64,000 nucleotides of DNA from Kappaphycus alvarezii (GCA_002205965.3 NADL03000060.1:186001-250000), one strand, 5' to 3'. Positions 19,618 to 31,415 are shown, numbered from the stretch's first letter. Notes: generated by a model from the letters alone, not told the origin. Numbers and translations are program-made.

Positions 19618-21479
19618 TCCGATTGACGGAATAATTTAACAATTTCTCTGTTACACCGCTGTGTAATAGAGACTCTTTTGATTTTATTATTTCAGTTAGC
19701 TATTAAAAAGTGGTATAGAAGAGAAACTACATCGTCTTGAATTAACTTTGAAGCTCAGTGTAACCGCATAGCGATTTTCTTTTCTTTCAATATTCTTATT
19801 TGACGGGGAGCCCCGCGTCATCGCTATATATACTTAGTACTGTACTACTCTATACTTGTACCTCTACTTTATAGTAATTTCTACTGCGCTAACACAAGTA
19901 TAGAAGTTATAGAGTAGAGCTGCGGTAATTTCTATAAAAATGAGGCTCATCGGATTTACTGTGGGGATCCTGGTACACTCTATAGACTTTTTGCCCTCAA
20001 CCCTCTGAAACCCCCTGCCATCTTCTCCACTGCTCCTTTAGAAGCGCCTCTACTGCCTCCCTCTCTGTTCCAAGACTGAGGAGAGGCCATAAGAGCCAGG
20101 GACAGTGGAGGGACGGAGGCTGTGAATTGCTCGACAAGCGTCCGTTATCAAAGATTTGGCTGCGGTCGGGAGTACGAGGCACGGCCGAAGTAGACCGGAG
20201 GATGGAGAGAGACGTGAACTTTTAATGAAAAAATGTGACGTGACGTGGATGGATGCCTCGTGTGTTTTTGAGCTGAAAAGGCGCAGATTTTCAAAATAAT
20301 GGGTAGCTGGTGGCGTTTCGTGGCCGGGCGGTAACATGGAAGGACTGCTATATGATCCATTCTTTCACCCTATCATCCTGAGGATACAGTATTTTCAATC
20401 CTCCTACTTGAATGGGGATATATGCGATCTTTTATAAGTTTTCCAGACACTCAAAATCGACTCGAAAAGGGGGAGAATGGATGATTTTCTAGAAGTGTCA
20501 GACGATGAAGCAAGCTACCCCATTATCCCCCCTCTTTACTGATTAGGGATGAAGGGCAGCTATTTTACGAAGACTAAGAAGAACATATAGCGATGAAAGT
20601 CGTATTATCAACACCCCGATAGGCTCAGCAGCATTTAGGAAACAGGATTTGTACTAAAACGTCGAGTCCTTGAAGCCATTCCTGCTAAAAAGTGCCGACC
20701 TCGAGGACACACAAGTAGCGCTTAAAATTCATCCGAAATTTGTTCGGAGTCTGAAAGGTCGGCTACTCGCTACGCATCGTTATCTCTTCAAATACAACGG
20801 AAGACGCCAGTTGCTTCTACGAGATGGTCTGTAGAGACAAATTGGTGCCTATTTCGGTGCTCATAACTTTTGAATATATAAATTTGTACGGCTATCACTA
20901 ATATCCTTGTTCTGATATTTGTTCTGTGTTTTGAGAGTTATTTTGTGTCGTAATCCATATCAGTATTGATGATTCTCAGCCTTTTAGGAGGTGTTATTTG
21001 TCCAGGTTTGAAATCAACAGGTTCATGCTGGTGCGAAGTCGGGATACAGGGCTTTGGAAAAGATTTGCCGGAGAAGGAATCAGGTTGAATTCTGGAAAAC
21101 TCTATTCCCCTACCACGTTCGTGGTCGTTCAGGAACGACTAAGTGGCTCGGGTTACGTGAGTTTCTTGCGCTTTAATTCTTGTGTTCTGTCCCACGTGAG
21201 GGTATTTAAATCTGGTCTGAGTAGAGGGTTGTGTACAGCTGGCAGACCTAACGAACAAAAACAAAATTGACCTGGCCATTCCCAATCACCAAAGGGCTAC
21301 GGGCCCAGGCCATCCGTCAACCAAGCTCCGCATCGTCTCTATATCCGTGTATTCTCTGCATTCTTCCAGTCAGACCAGCAACTAGTGGTTGAGTATCTTG
21401 GACGTCACTGAATGTTTTTCGATCTTGTGTTCTTTATTGACTTCTTTTCTTATGGAGCAAGGCAAGAAGGTTTACAGGT
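19618..21479. other. No gene recognised
   Basis: Around 19845-19915 there are several partly inverted ACTCTATACTTGTA/TACAAGTATAGAG-type words that could fold. Minus frames at 19997-20360 are Ser/Pro-rich without motif. A plus frame at 20998-21270 precedes the copia element and may be part of its leader. Confidence 0.3.
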
Positions 21480-21509
21480 TACATAGTAGCCCCTGAAGAG
21501 GCATTTCAT

Positions 21510-21840
21510 TTGTGGTGTGCCTGGACTGAAGCAGAACCCGAGGCAAAGTCGGTTCTTCGCACAATAGAGGTGTACATTCTTAGAAAGAAGGGAGGCCTAA
21601 GTGCAGATGATTGCAAGGATTTTGCTACTAATAGGGGAATTTTGATTCAAGGACTCGGTTACGGCCCACTGAGACTTTTCGTGACAATGAGAGGGAACCT
21701 ATCAGCGATGTGGGAGAATATTCATAACAGGTATGCTGTGTCTAATAAAGCCATAAAGGTCCAGGTTCAGACGATAATTTCGGCGATGAACTAGAGTGGG
21801 GAGTCAACGCCGGATTTCGTGGACGCTTTCAAGCAGACCT
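21510..21840 (+). pseudogene. Copia gag remnant
   Basis: WCAWTEAEPEAKSVLRTIEV and NLSAMWENIHNRYAVSNKA fit copia gag (capsid-like) sequence by position and by the 'W..L...Y' pattern; followed by stops at 21794 and 21850. Confidence 0.45.
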
Positions 21841-22446
21841 TCGACTGATTAGAGGTAATAGAGAGTAATGAAGCTTAATAGATTTGAGTTTCCATGAAAT
21901 TAACAGCTTTAGAGACGAAAAATTGTCCCCTTTTGGCCCAGTTATTCCATCGCTGCAGACTACACCAGGATCACTAAATTCGGAAACAGTTACGTCCATA
22001 CTCTTGCAAGAGTATGAGGAGCAACTGGTGCGCGGAGAAGGAAGCAGCCTCCGGACTTGTGACCATGGCTATGACCTGGCAGTTGGCTTAAGGGGAAGAA
22101 GGAGAGGTCTGAAAGCAATGCTAAGAAGCGAAGGACTAGAGAAGAGCAGATGATTTGGCTGCAAAAGGATTGATAACCTCAAAAGAAATTTTCCGAACAG
22201 GGGGAAAGGTAGTACGAAGGTCAATTTCGTCGATGAGATCGACAGAAGAAAAAATTCTGGAGGCATTCCACCGTGCTAGGCTTCTTACTGCAAAGTCCGT
22301 ATAGCGCAGGCCCGGATTTGAGTGCCGTACCGCTGATGCCACAGATTTCGACATGGCAGCAGATGGATCCAGCTGCAACAGCGGAATTGAACTAGTCTCT
22401 TTGGCAGCATGGAAGGGAATTACACGTGTTTTTGACACTTAAACTT

Positions 22447-23580
22447 TCATGGTAGACTCCGGAGCGTCCAAATACATGGTATCAGACGCGGAATAATTGG
22501 AAGGAATAGAAAAAATCGGGAGGCGGGGCATTGTGCCCGGATACGGAAGGGGACTGTTCGCTCCACATCAGAATCATCTCAGGGTGAGGACGTGCTAAAT
22601 TGTAGAAGATAAGCGCTTGAAAATTCTTTTGATTCGGATGCGCTCCTGGTATCAGATCTCTATCAGAACCGGCCGTCAGGTTTAGTTCTTTGTACGAACA
22701 GCTTCTAAGTCAATTTCGGGACGCAATAGTGCAGTGGGGCAAAAGCAGGGTAATTATATTTGTCAGTAACGATATCGTAAGAATTTACAATGTCAAATTG
22801 TATCCTTTGACAAGGAGAAAAGGGGTTTACGCAGTCGTGAGCTTGAGAGGTGCAGATAGCGGTTCAAGAATGGACATAGGGCATATTCAGCTCGCCCATG
22901 AAAATATAGAATCAATCAGGAAGCTATAAGCGAAGAGAAATATTGATTTTGACTTGAAACCATCTAAATCAAATGTCTGCTCCAACTGCATGCGCGACAA
23001 GCAGTGCAAGCAGAATCTGCGCCTTAACATGCACAGGTTAAAGCAGCGGGATCTGTTATTTTATCCCGCTGTTTGCGGGTCAATTTAAGTGGAAAATTTC
23101 CCCGAATAAAATGAATTCTGTAACTTTTATCGGTGATTTTTCCGGTTATGTGGCTGCAGTACCAATTTTGGCAATGTGTAAAGTGCTCGGGAAATTCAAG
23201 CTGTTTAAAGCCTGGTTGGAGAAGAAATTTGACTCCACAATAAAGCGTCTGCGGAGTGACAACGGGGGGGATCATTTTGCATGAAGGACTATCTCGCCGA
23301 GACTAGAATCGAGCACTTCTAGTCACCACCATATTTTCCGACCTTGAACAGCTTAGCAGAGAGAATCAGAAAGACAATCGCTGAGACTTCAAGGTCCATG
23401 CTAGAGCACGCCTCGATTTCCCGAGTAATTTGGGCGGAAGCGGTGGTCCACGCCGCAAAATTGACGAACATGTCCCCAAGTTCGCAGGAAAGGACTAAGT
23501 CTTCTCACGAGGCCATTTCTGGGGAAGTACCAGATGCAGAATACTTGAGGATTTTACGGTGTCTCGGATGATTCCACCTA
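22447..23580 (+). pseudogene. Copia protease and integrase remnant
   Basis: The protease DSGAS motif, integrase HHCC zinc residues, the DNGG motif with the second catalytic Asp (followed by DHF rather than EF) and the third-acid region (LNSLAERIRKT) can all be followed, though across several frames and stops. A run of seven G after the DNGG codons is one likely site of frame loss. Confidence 0.75.
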
Positions 23581-24179
23581 CCAAAGAATCTTCGGAGAAG
23601 TTGGACCTTAAGTAAGAGACTGCGATTATGATCGATTTTTATGGGAATAGTCAGTACAAGTTGTGGATACCGTCTCGAAATATAGCGGTACTGGTGAGGG
23701 ACGTAAGGTTTGTTGAAGAAGAGTTCCCTGCAAGAGATTGTATCAGGAAAGGGGATGATATCACTATTGTAGATGCCGAAGATACGGAAACACTAAGATC
23801 AACTACTGGAACCGTTACTGACAGTGAGTGGGCGGTGGATGGGGACGACATAGCAATCCTGACTACTCCAGGTGAACGAGAAGCCGCTGCTTGAGAGAAT
23901 GTGGAGGTTTACTTGACTACCGACACGGTAGATGAGTTATTCACGCATCGGCCCTGCAAAGGAAGTGATGCCCTGAAGGCCCGTTATAAACGGAAGGAAC
24001 GAAATGCACCAGATTACTTTTTTCTTTCGGATGGAACGACTGCAGTTTCAACTGATAATGAATTCAATTCCTCGGATTCATAGCCAATCAATATAAAGCA
24101 AGCGCTTAGAAGGAATGTTGCTGCAAATTGGCAGGAGAATATGGACTCAGAGCCTGCTTCACTATGAAGTCACGGAATA

Positions 24180-25400
24180 TTGGAGGTGGTGAGACGGCCA
24201 AAGGGAGTATACTTGCTACCCAAGAGATCCTCCTACTTACGTAAAAGAGGAGCTGAGGGCAGAGTCGCGAGATATAACTCAAGTAATTGCGAAGGGCGAC
24301 CTCTAAAGAGATCTCCATGGCACTTTCGCCCTGTAGTTCAATTTTACTCTGTTAGAGTATGTCTTGTAGTCACAATCAACAGTGATTATGTCATTGAACA
24401 AATTAACGTCCGTGATGTTTTTTTCATGGAGAATTGGAAGCATAACTTTATATAAATACACCTGGGGAGCTTAGCCTGTGCAGATGAAATGAGACCCTCG
24501 AACTCTGGCGGGAATTTTATGATCTCAAGCAGTCGCCAAGATTGCAATAAGACAAGTAGAGATCAGTGGCGAAGATTCTAGGATTCATCCAAACACGCCC
24601 AGATGACTGCTTGTACTTCAGAGGATCGGCGTTTATTTTGCTGCATGTTGATGGAATTGTGCTTATTGACGAAAACGCAGAAAATTTGTCACAAGTTAAG
24701 TGATAAATTGGCAAGCAACACAAAATTAAGGTCATTGGCGCATTGGAAATGTTTTTGGAGTGGGAAAAAGAAAGTTTTTACTATTGATTGTCTATCTCAG
24801 GCGCACTACGTGACGCAATTACTCGAGCGCTTTGGTATTGCCTCAGGAAAGTTAGTTTCAGCTCCAATGATTGAGGGTGATATGAATGAGCTTGTAAATT
24901 TTCAAGGAAGTGCCATCAAGAAAGGGGAATATCATGAGCTGCTTTTCTGGTTGCTTTTTGCGTCCACTTGGACTCGCTTCGATATTCTGGCCAAAGTTTC
25001 TGTGCTTTGAATTTATTATTCAGCACTATTTCAGACTCATTTGGCTGCGCTGAAAGTGAAATTGCGGTACATCAAGGGATTAGAACATTAGCTCTCTGGT
25101 TTGAGAGGGAGACAGAGCCGACTGTAGGGAGTTAAGTGATTCAGACTCGGCTTAAGATTAAGCCGAGAGGAAATCGACGACTTGGTCTGTGCTGTTGCTG
25201 TGGAACTTATGCATCTTGTGGAAGACTGTCAAGCAGGGATTTATCGCCCTTTCTACCAGTGAGGCTACGGTTTGCGCTGATTGAATGCATGAAGTCTATC
25301 CTATGGATTAGACACTCCATGACGGATCTTTACTGTGAGCAGAAGAATGCCACTGAAATGTATGAAGAAAATTCAGGAGCCTTTTTTGTCCAATGAGGGG
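24180..25400 (+). pseudogene. Copia RT and RNase H remnant
   Basis: The longest open part (24603-25010) shows FTIDCLSQAHYVTQLLERFG and a following VSAPM, standard for copia RT thumb. The YVDD catalytic region expected near 24640 reads MLMELCLLTKT and is not intact. RNase H acidic residues are only partly visible. Confidence 0.7.
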
Positions 25401-25910
25401 ATTTGACACGCAAATTACATTTCTATGAGGAAAACTTTTGTCAAGAAGAAAAAGAATGAAGTCGTCATTCGGGCAACGTAACGAACAACGAATAAGATGA
25501 CTGCCGGCATTACCACAAAGCTTCTTTAAAGAATAATGTTCAAAAAACAATATGATGAGCTCCAAGATCGTGATACTAGTAAGAACGATGCCTAGATCTA
25601 AAATAATGCAAGGTATGGGAATGACAACTGTAATCGCGATTTTTTTACGACGGAGAAATTTGGTAGTTTACTGATTGAGGACATACTGGTCACTTCGATG
25701 AGGTGAGAGGTCGAGGTCCTATCGACAACAGTATCGAAGAGATATATGCAGCAGTAGCGCAGCATTAGCGATATGTTGATATACAGGAGACACAGGACAG
25801 ACGGCGCTGAAAGGACGCACTAACAACAGATGATTTGTTGCAAGGGGAAGAAGTGTATGCGTCGAGTTGTTGGTGAGTATTCGCAGTGGTTGAGTTGAAT
25901 TTGAAGATCA

Positions 25911-26355
25911 AGTGTCTATATGACTATTGTCCTCATATGAGGACACATATTGAGGATAATTTTTCTAAAGTAAAAACTGTTCATTTTCTGTAATTTTTTT
26001 TGGCCAAACTACCGCTTAAAGAGTAGTGAAGTTCGACCAAAGTAAAATTTTCGGTTATTCTAGCGCTATTATGGGTACAAAAAACTTCACTCCATTTGAT
26101 ACCGTGCAGTTTTAGTGCCAATTTGCCACATTTTATCCTATAGGTAAATCCTTCAGCTGTAGTGGCGTATAATTGAAGCCAAAGGCCTTCTTTTTACTAT
26201 ACTTCTTTGCTTTTAGAGTAAATATTTAGCAAATATTTACGGGACCCCAAAAGTTTTTCAGTTTCTATGCATGTTTGAGTGACACAGATGTTTAACCTTA
26301 CATGAGGACAAATTGCGCCTCATATTAGTAAAACGTTATGAATAATAGACACTAG
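25911..26355 (+). mobile_element. Inverted-repeat element (MITE-like), copy 1
   Basis: 445 bp between AGTGTCTAT and ATAGACACT. Subterminal palindrome TGTCCTCATATGAGGACA at the left end; GAGGACAAATTGCGCCTCAT near the right end is a decayed double copy. No open frame. Ends match 56755-57206 and 40214-41214. Confidence 0.75.
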
Positions 26356-26403
26356 GGCTTGGTAAGAATGTAAAGGAATAGAGGAGTCGCGTAATGTCAA
26401 GTA

Positions 26404-26475
26404 AAGGGGAAAAATGTGGGTGTTTTACTGTTTGGAGATATAATCGGGTTGTCCTGAATTTTTCCGGACAACCAC
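26404..26475 (-). repeat. LINE-tail motif plus short hairpin
   Basis: GGGGAAAAATGTGGGTGTTT then ACTGTTTGGAGATATAAT; next GGTTGTCC (26448-26455) pairs with GGACAACC (26466-26473). Confidence 0.5.
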
Positions 26476-27099
26476 AATCGACTCAGTTTCAATGTATTTT
26501 TTTCACTTTCAAGACCGCACTCTGCTTCTATCTTCCATGATTCGTCGTGAACAGCTCAATTTGTACCATGGAAGATTCCCTACATTTTGCCTTTCTTCAT
26601 GAGGTCTCGCTTTTATAGCCCCTAAGGAAATGAAGATGTGTAAATTTCGAAAATTTCAATCATTCTTATTTGGTCGGAAGTAATTAGAATAGTCTTAATC
26701 GTTGCTTTTTTATTTTTAAAGCTCATCCCTAGCCCACATACCCCCGCAGAGATAACTTACCTCCGCGCGTTCACGCACCCTCTTCCACTTTTAGGGGAGG
26801 CCTTACAGGGGCGGCGCAGTTGCATTCCCTGTCATTTTCCCCGTTTCGCTCTTTCGTTTTCGATTTTTGGCATGAAGTTACTCCATTTTCACGGCTTGTG
26901 ATATCATTTGCGGCTAACGCTTGGCTGTTCTTCTTTCTAGTGACCTACGGAATCTCGACCACTATAGATCTCGCTACACGCACGTGCGTCGACTTTTTGG
27001 TGTCTCTTGTCTATTGCTAGGTCGATTACCTGATGTACTGCGTTTCTGTCGTCGTTTCGAGCTTAAAACTCAACTATACTTAATCTGCAACTGCGTTTC
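26476..27099. other. No gene recognised
   Basis: Phe-rich plus-strand frames (26820-27127) lie opposite the end of a minus-strand gag piece and show no motif. Confidence 0.3.
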
Positions 27100-27907
27100 T
27101 TCCCTCTGTGCAAGATTCCGCAACTAACCCTCCTGTTGTTCCGTCTCTCCAAAAAGCGCCCAATTCCGTTCTATCTTATCTATCCTGAACGACCTCGCCA
27201 TACCACAAGCCCCTACAGAGTGGTTCTCCATTTTCCCCCTCGAGCTTCCCAGCATCTCTCCGAACAGACTCTAACGCCGCTGCACTCGTGGCAGGTCTGG
27301 AGTAATTCTGTTCGGGGTCAAAGGTAACTTTCTTCGTATAGATTTCCCTTTGCTGGGATCCCAGCGACGGGAAGATCTCGGAGTTCTTGACGTATTCCAC
27401 AATCGTATCCTTCAGATCGCTAAACGCGTTAAGTCCTTTAATTAGAAGGAAGTCCACCAGGCGTTTTTCGACTGTCGCTGCTTTGCGGAGCATCCTGTAC
27501 TTTGCTCCGTCGTTCAAACTTGATTTCTCGTAGAGGATGCACACCTTAACCAATGAACCCAACAAATCCTGGAAATCCAAACGAGTTTCGATGGACCTAC
27601 GAGTCATGTCATCAACCTCTACCGCTCTTGCTTATTACTTGACTAGCCACGGAAAAACTTTGTTAAAGTCACGGCCATTTCCATTTCAGGACCATCCGGT
27701 TATAAAATTTGCCTTTTAATTCGCCCTCTCGTTGCCAGAAAAATAGGCAAAAAAATTTGCAGACTTCTCCTCGTCGTTCTTAACTTGCACCCAAACATTG
27801 ACATATCTATAGAGGAACTCTTCCACATCCTCACTCCTACTACCATTGAAATGCAAGTAAGCGTTGGTCGGGTCTATTATGCCAATGCTATTATAGAGAA
27901 TGCACAC
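27100..27907 (-). pseudogene. Ty3 gag fragment
   Basis: Minus strand. 27907-27716 encodes AYLHFNGSRSEDVEEFLYRY and KNDEEKSANFF, matching HVSFNGSPSSDVARFLFAYE and KNDEEKALQI in the gag of the 1-8 kb element. 27607-27176 continues with LGSLVKVCILYEKSSL and IKGLNAFSDLKDTIVEYVKN. No knuckles or pol follow; the sequence ends near 27100. The right side abuts a TGGTAC primer-like site (27949-27968) and the R LTR. Confidence 0.7.
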
Positions 27908-27948
27908 GCCACGGACATTACAAAAAACCGCCGAGTACCGTGCTACAG

Positions 27949-27968
27949 GTCCAACAAAACTCGACAGA
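27949..27968 (-). promoter_or_regulatory. Possible primer-binding site
   Basis: On the minus strand, TGGTACTCTGTCGAG lies between the R LTR and the gag piece; it shares TGGTAC with the site of the 1-8 kb element. Supports R being an LTR. Confidence 0.45.
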
Positions 27969-27971
27969 GTA

Positions 27972-28340
27972 CCAAATGATAGGTTAAAATGGCGCCAATG
28001 AAAAAGAGAACCATCAACTACCCGAGATGAGAGTTGTTACGAGCGACCTAAGTGCTACAGTAGACGATAAAGGGCGATGGAAAGGAGTTGACGTGAAAGC
28101 TGAATGACAGCTCTAGTAGCCAACTCTCAAGGGGCACGCTCTACCAGTTATGCTCTCTGGCTGGCGTAAGAAAACCGGTTCCTGGGTCTGAAGTTGACTC
28201 TCAACTTCCTAATTACTTGGATTGGAGTTGAAGTTGTCTGCCAATATGCTTTCCGTATCATTGAGAAAGCAATTTACTTAGCTTATATTGGAATTTTGTC
28301 CAAAACTGAAATCTCGATAAAACAATTAGAAGCACCAGAA
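27972..28340 (-). repeat. R LTR, copy at 28 kb
   Basis: It matches 54520-54975, 53745-54125, 40015-40213 and the inverse of 61640-61997. Shared words: AAGTGCTA, GTCTGAAGTTGACT, ACTTGAAGTTGTCTGCCAA. Contains a perfect palindrome GAAGTTGACTCTCAACTTC (28190-28208). Orientation follows the gag piece. Confidence 0.65.
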
Positions 28341-28399
28341 AAAGAAGTGAAAGAATTCATGTGAACGCAAAGGGTTTGACACAAAATACTTTAAAGAAA

Positions 28400-28960
28400 C
28401 TAAATAAATCTACTCCTCGAAATCTTCATCCTCTAGATCAGAGCCTAGCACTTCCGTTAGGACATCATAAGTGCTCTTGTACTTACCTCATATACTCATG
28501 GATTACTCACTATTTTCCGCCATTTTATAGAAAAGCTAAAGGTCACCTAAATGCCTTCCAACCGGGTCCATGGCCGGGAACACCTGGTCTAACCAGTTCA
28601 TTCCTTCCCGTCCCATATGATCCGGTTCGAGGCCCCCGTCTTCCTTTGCGGACTCCTTATCTTCTTCTATTTCGTCCATTGCCTCCTCTTCTTTTTCCTC
28701 TTCTCGGACTCATCCTCGCCCCCCCTTTTTCCCTCCCGTAGACCAGCTCGGGGGCCACCCACTCCTCGAAGCACTCCCCTGCTATACCACCCTCCTCCCA
28801 GAGTACCCCTCTACCGATTGCTGTGCTTCGACCTCTCCCAGGTGGCGACCAACGAGCTATGTCAAGAGTTTCCTGATTTGGCGACGGAGGCAGTCTTCGA
28901 CGTCGGTTGGGCCAGGTGCGGTAAGAGTCACATTGACGATTGTTAAGTCCCGCTCCGCCG
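28400..28960 (-). pseudogene. Acidic-protein family (copy 2), next to R LTR
   Basis: Minus strand, several frames. About 28890-28830 reads PTDVEDCLRRQIRKLL then GRHLGEVEA; 28780-28620 gives CFEEWVAPELVYGRE and Glu/Lys-rich DEIEEDKESAKEDGG; 28570-28400 gives DQVFPAMDPVG, MAENSE and STYDVLTEVLGSDLEDEDFEE. Each matches the copies at 55.06-55.74 and 60.75-61.55 kb in the same order. Its 3' end is 60 bp from the R LTR. The plus-strand frame 28617-28946 is a shadow. Function unknown. Confidence 0.55.
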
Positions 28961-29224
28961 CACAGATGTAGAAATGGTTAGAATTGACGGATTGAATAAT
29001 CGAACAGGAACCGGGGAACCACCGGCAGAACTAGGACTGATTGTGGATCTGGAAATTATAGGGAACAGAGACGCAAACGACGCACTTTTGATTACCTTCG
29101 AAAAGGCCGCGGGTGGCATTACGAATAGTGCCTGCGAACTTACGGGCTAGGCGGGCTTCGTCGAGATCGCGATGCTCAGCCAAGCCTTGAAGACCGATTT
29201 ACCACCACGTTTCCACAAATCCAA

Positions 29225-29706
29225 GTGTTCATAGCCATCGGGCTGTATTTGAATTTCTGGCTCTCCCCTAACTTGTCTTCCGTCGCAACGTCCCTCCTCA
29301 CTTCCACTCCCGGCGCGAAAAATTTCACACCAGCCTGGTCGAGCGTAGTTGGGTGGGCTCTGCCAGCCTCTTTCATGACTTATTCGCTGAAGCCGTTCCC
29401 ATTTTTTATGTTCCTGCGCTCCCTTCGGTCTCTGCCTCACTTTGAATCGCGCTTTCTAACCTCTAACGATGCCGGCGGTACCTCTACCGCGCCAGTCCTC
29501 CCGGAATGCACCGGCCCTTCCCCAGTTCATCGCCTATCCCGGAAAACCCAGGCGACAATTGGCTATCCCTGTTTCGGAACTTGGCTGGACTATTCATGGC
29601 CTCGACTCCTCCATTGCCCCCGGAGCCGATGGTCTTGCTCTGTCTTTCCTCCGCATGCTGCTTCGCCCTACCGACGGCGTCCAACCAGAGCGCGACTGCC
29701 TTTACA
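29225..29706 (+). pseudogene. LINE reverse transcriptase, 5' piece
   Basis: The plus strand encodes FIAYPGKPRRQLAIPVSELG and SSIAPGADGLALSFLRMLL, the APGPDG start of non-LTR RT. Joined directly to 35482, the frame continues (CLYMLTKFQNMCSNGDLPDD), so this is one RT cut by the Ty3 insertion at 29707. The more upstream part shows stops. Confidence 0.75.
29702..29706 (+). other. Target-site duplication TTACA, left
   Basis: Same five bases at 35477-35481; flanks a perfect TG...CA element. Confidence 0.9.
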
Positions 29707-30021
29707 TGTAACAATCAAATAGTTTATGGATTGTTCTACAAGGTCCTGGATCATTCTGGACATTTGCCAGCAATGAAATTAGCGTGGCAAATACGATTTT
29801 TAGATTTTTTTTCGTGTAGTTTTTATATTGCATTGCTGTAACGCGTCTCTTTGATATGTGTGATTTTACATCCATTTAAGGGGGTACAAACCACTATATA
29901 AGAGGTCGCAGATGCCGAGTAGCGGCATTAAGAAGCATGAAACATTTTTCAACATCGATCAAAGTCAACATTTGAGTTTATTTTAACTGTCTTCCTTTGC
30001 CCCAACTACTCTCTCGTTTCA
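29707..30021 (+). repeat. 5' LTR of the young Ty3 element
   Basis: TGTAACAATC...CTCGTTTCA. TATATAAG at 29895-29902 is a likely TATA box. It differs from the 3' LTR at one G/C (AAGCATGAAAC versus AAGCATCAAAC) and one C/T (CCAACTACT versus CCAATTACT). Confidence 0.95.
29895..29902 (+). promoter_or_regulatory. TATA box in the 5' LTR
   Basis: TATATAAG, kept in both LTRs (second copy at 35350-35357). Position within the LTR suits the U3/R promoter. Confidence 0.65.
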
Positions 30022-30022
30022 C

Positions 30023-30034
30023 TGGTAGCATCTC
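30023..30034 (+). promoter_or_regulatory. Primer-binding site
   Basis: TGGTAGCATCTC starts two bases after the LTR; TGG pairs with a tRNA CCA end. The priming tRNA is not identified. Confidence 0.55.
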
Positions 30035-30623
30035 GTAGTTGGCCGAAGGGAGTCGGTTGATACCACGACTGTGGGCTGGAATGCCAGTCGTTGGTAAGCA
30101 TCACCTGTGGGCTGGAGTGCCAGGTGAATGCTAATAGTCTAGTTCTGCCGGGAGAACTAGATTCGCTGGAAGGTATCTTCAATATCTTCGCCTACTTTGA
30201 TTGTGTTTGTTCTGAACCGAGTCGCCTACGTATTCTCAAATAATCCTCTCGACTATTGGCTGTTAGCTAGGTCGACCGACTGGGACAAGGGTTCGAGTAA
30301 CGCGATTTAGGTTTGATCAGGTAGGAGCATCCTCATCGAGTAGTGTGGAAAGAACTTAGGTTCTGTGATTGAGAAGTACCTTTTGGTCGGCTCGAGATCT
30401 TTTCTTATAGGGTAAGGACACCGAAGGGTCTTTATCAAAAGACTGGTGGGGATATCCTGAACGGATCTAGATCACCGTAGCTCCGAGTGTGGGTTACGAA
30501 GAGTACTTTATCACTCTCTTGCGGGAAGAGGACCCGTCGCCGTGGGACGGCTCCCTACAAGTATTGAGTGGATAATAAGTCAAGAGAGAAGAAGTCAAGA
30601 GAAGAAAAAGAAGGTTGTTCAAG
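30035..30623. other. Untranslated leader of the young Ty3 element
   Basis: About 590 bases between primer site and gag with no open frame. Includes two tandem-like words (GTGGGCTGGAATGCCAGTCG at 30069 and GTGGGCTGGAGTGCCAGGTG at 30107) and paired segments that could form packaging or dimer structures; this is inference. Confidence 0.55.
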
Positions 30624-31415
30624 ATGTCGTTGTTAAAGCCGAATAAGCCAGAGCAGTTCAAGGGCACTAGAGATCGGCTCGTCGTTGAAACATGGTTATA
30701 TCAGCTCGAACAGTATCTCACGCTTGTTCAGATGCAAAATACGGATCTTGCACTGAACGATGGAGCTAGGATTATGTACGCTACAACCTTGCTTACGGGC
30801 ACAGCTGCAAGTTGGTGGTTCATGAAAGTTGCCTCCAATGCAGTTCCAGATTCTTTTGACGAGTTTAAGAATTTGGTACGAGCTGAGTTTATACCCGCCG
30901 ACAGTGTTCGACGTGCAAGAGACAAGCTAAGGACATTGCATCAGAAGTACTCTGTTGCCGCTTATCTCTCAGAGTTTAGAAATGTGGCTCTGAGCATCCC
31001 TGGTATCTCAATGGATGAAATGCTAGATAAGTTTGTCTCTGGACTTAAGCCACAGGTTAGGCTAGAAGTCCTCAAAAGCAATGTTGCGAACGTCGATGAA
31101 GCTGCCCGAATAGCTCTGAATGTTGACAGTGCTTTACGTGGATCTGGGATGTTCTCAAGGTTTGGTGAACAGTCGAGTTATGTTCCAAACCAGGCTCCCG
31201 TACCAATGGAGATCGGTAACGTGGAGAAGAGGTACAACCGTGGTCAAATTCGAAACAGGAATCGTCGATTTGATCCAGAGATAGAAAGGTTGTACAAGGA
31301 GAACCGCTGCTTTGTATGTCACAAAGTAGGTTGCAGGCCATGGAAGCATAATGACCGTGAGAAAAAGATTGCATCGAATAATGCTCAAGTTATTGACAAT
31401 GACTCGGAAAACTAA
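30624..31415 (+). CDS. Gag of the young Ty3 element
   Basis: 263 codons from the first ATG (MSLLKPNKPEQFKG); a TTG-led extension at 30615 is not used. It has the capsid-like retrotransposon gag pattern (ETWLYQLEQYL, TGTAASWWFMK, FKNLVRAEFIP, YLSEFRNVALSIPG, FVSGLKPQVRLEV). One knuckle-like motif at the end, CFVCHKVGCRPWKH, is not the usual CX2CX4HX4C: the spacing is C-2-C-4-C-4-H. Gag packs the RNA into particles. Uninterrupted. Confidence 0.9.
   Translation: MSLLKPNKPEQFKGTRDRLVVETWLYQLEQYLTLVQMQNTDLALNDGARIMYATTLLTGTAASWWFMKVASNAVPDSFDEFKNLVRAEFIPADSVRRARDKLRTLHQKYSVAAYLSEFRNVALSIPGISMDEMLDKFVSGLKPQVRLEVLKSNVANVDEAARIALNVDSALRGSGMFSRFGEQSSYVPNQAPVPMEIGNVEKRYNRGQIRNRNRRFDPEIERLYKENRCFVCHKVGCRPWKHNDREKKIASNNAQVIDNDSEN

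Larger units (their letters stand above)
21480..25560 (+). mobile_element. Decayed Ty1/copia retrotransposon
   Basis: The plus strand carries copia domains in the copia order (integrase before RT) with many stops. Gag-like: 21510-21794. Protease: FMVDSGASKYMVSD at 22447-22490. Integrase: AHENIESIRKL and CSNCMRDK (HHCC) near 22890-23000, RLRSDNGGD near 23250, and a PYFPTLNSLAERIRKTIAE helix at 23330-23400, then MLEHASISRVIWAEAVVHAA. RT: LLERFGIASGKLVSAPM at 24820 and YHELLFWL..TRFDILA at 24930. RNase H remnants: LAALKVKLRYIKG at 25045, and AVELMHLVEDCQ near 25190-25240. No LTRs are recognised. It cannot be active. Confidence 0.85.

Noticed and set aside
28617..28946. 109-codon plus-strand frame with a peptide (FDLSQVATNELCQEFPDLAT) that recurs on the minus strand at 14.65-14.83 kb
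   Set aside because: The opposite strand at both places encodes the acidic-family motif PTDxEDxLRxQxRK, which is also kept at 55.6 and 60.9 kb; the peptide is a shadow of it.
30285..30300. GGGTTCGAGTAAC as the B box of a tRNA gene
   Set aside because: No acceptor stem, A box or anticodon arm can be built around it; it lies in the leader of the Ty3 element.
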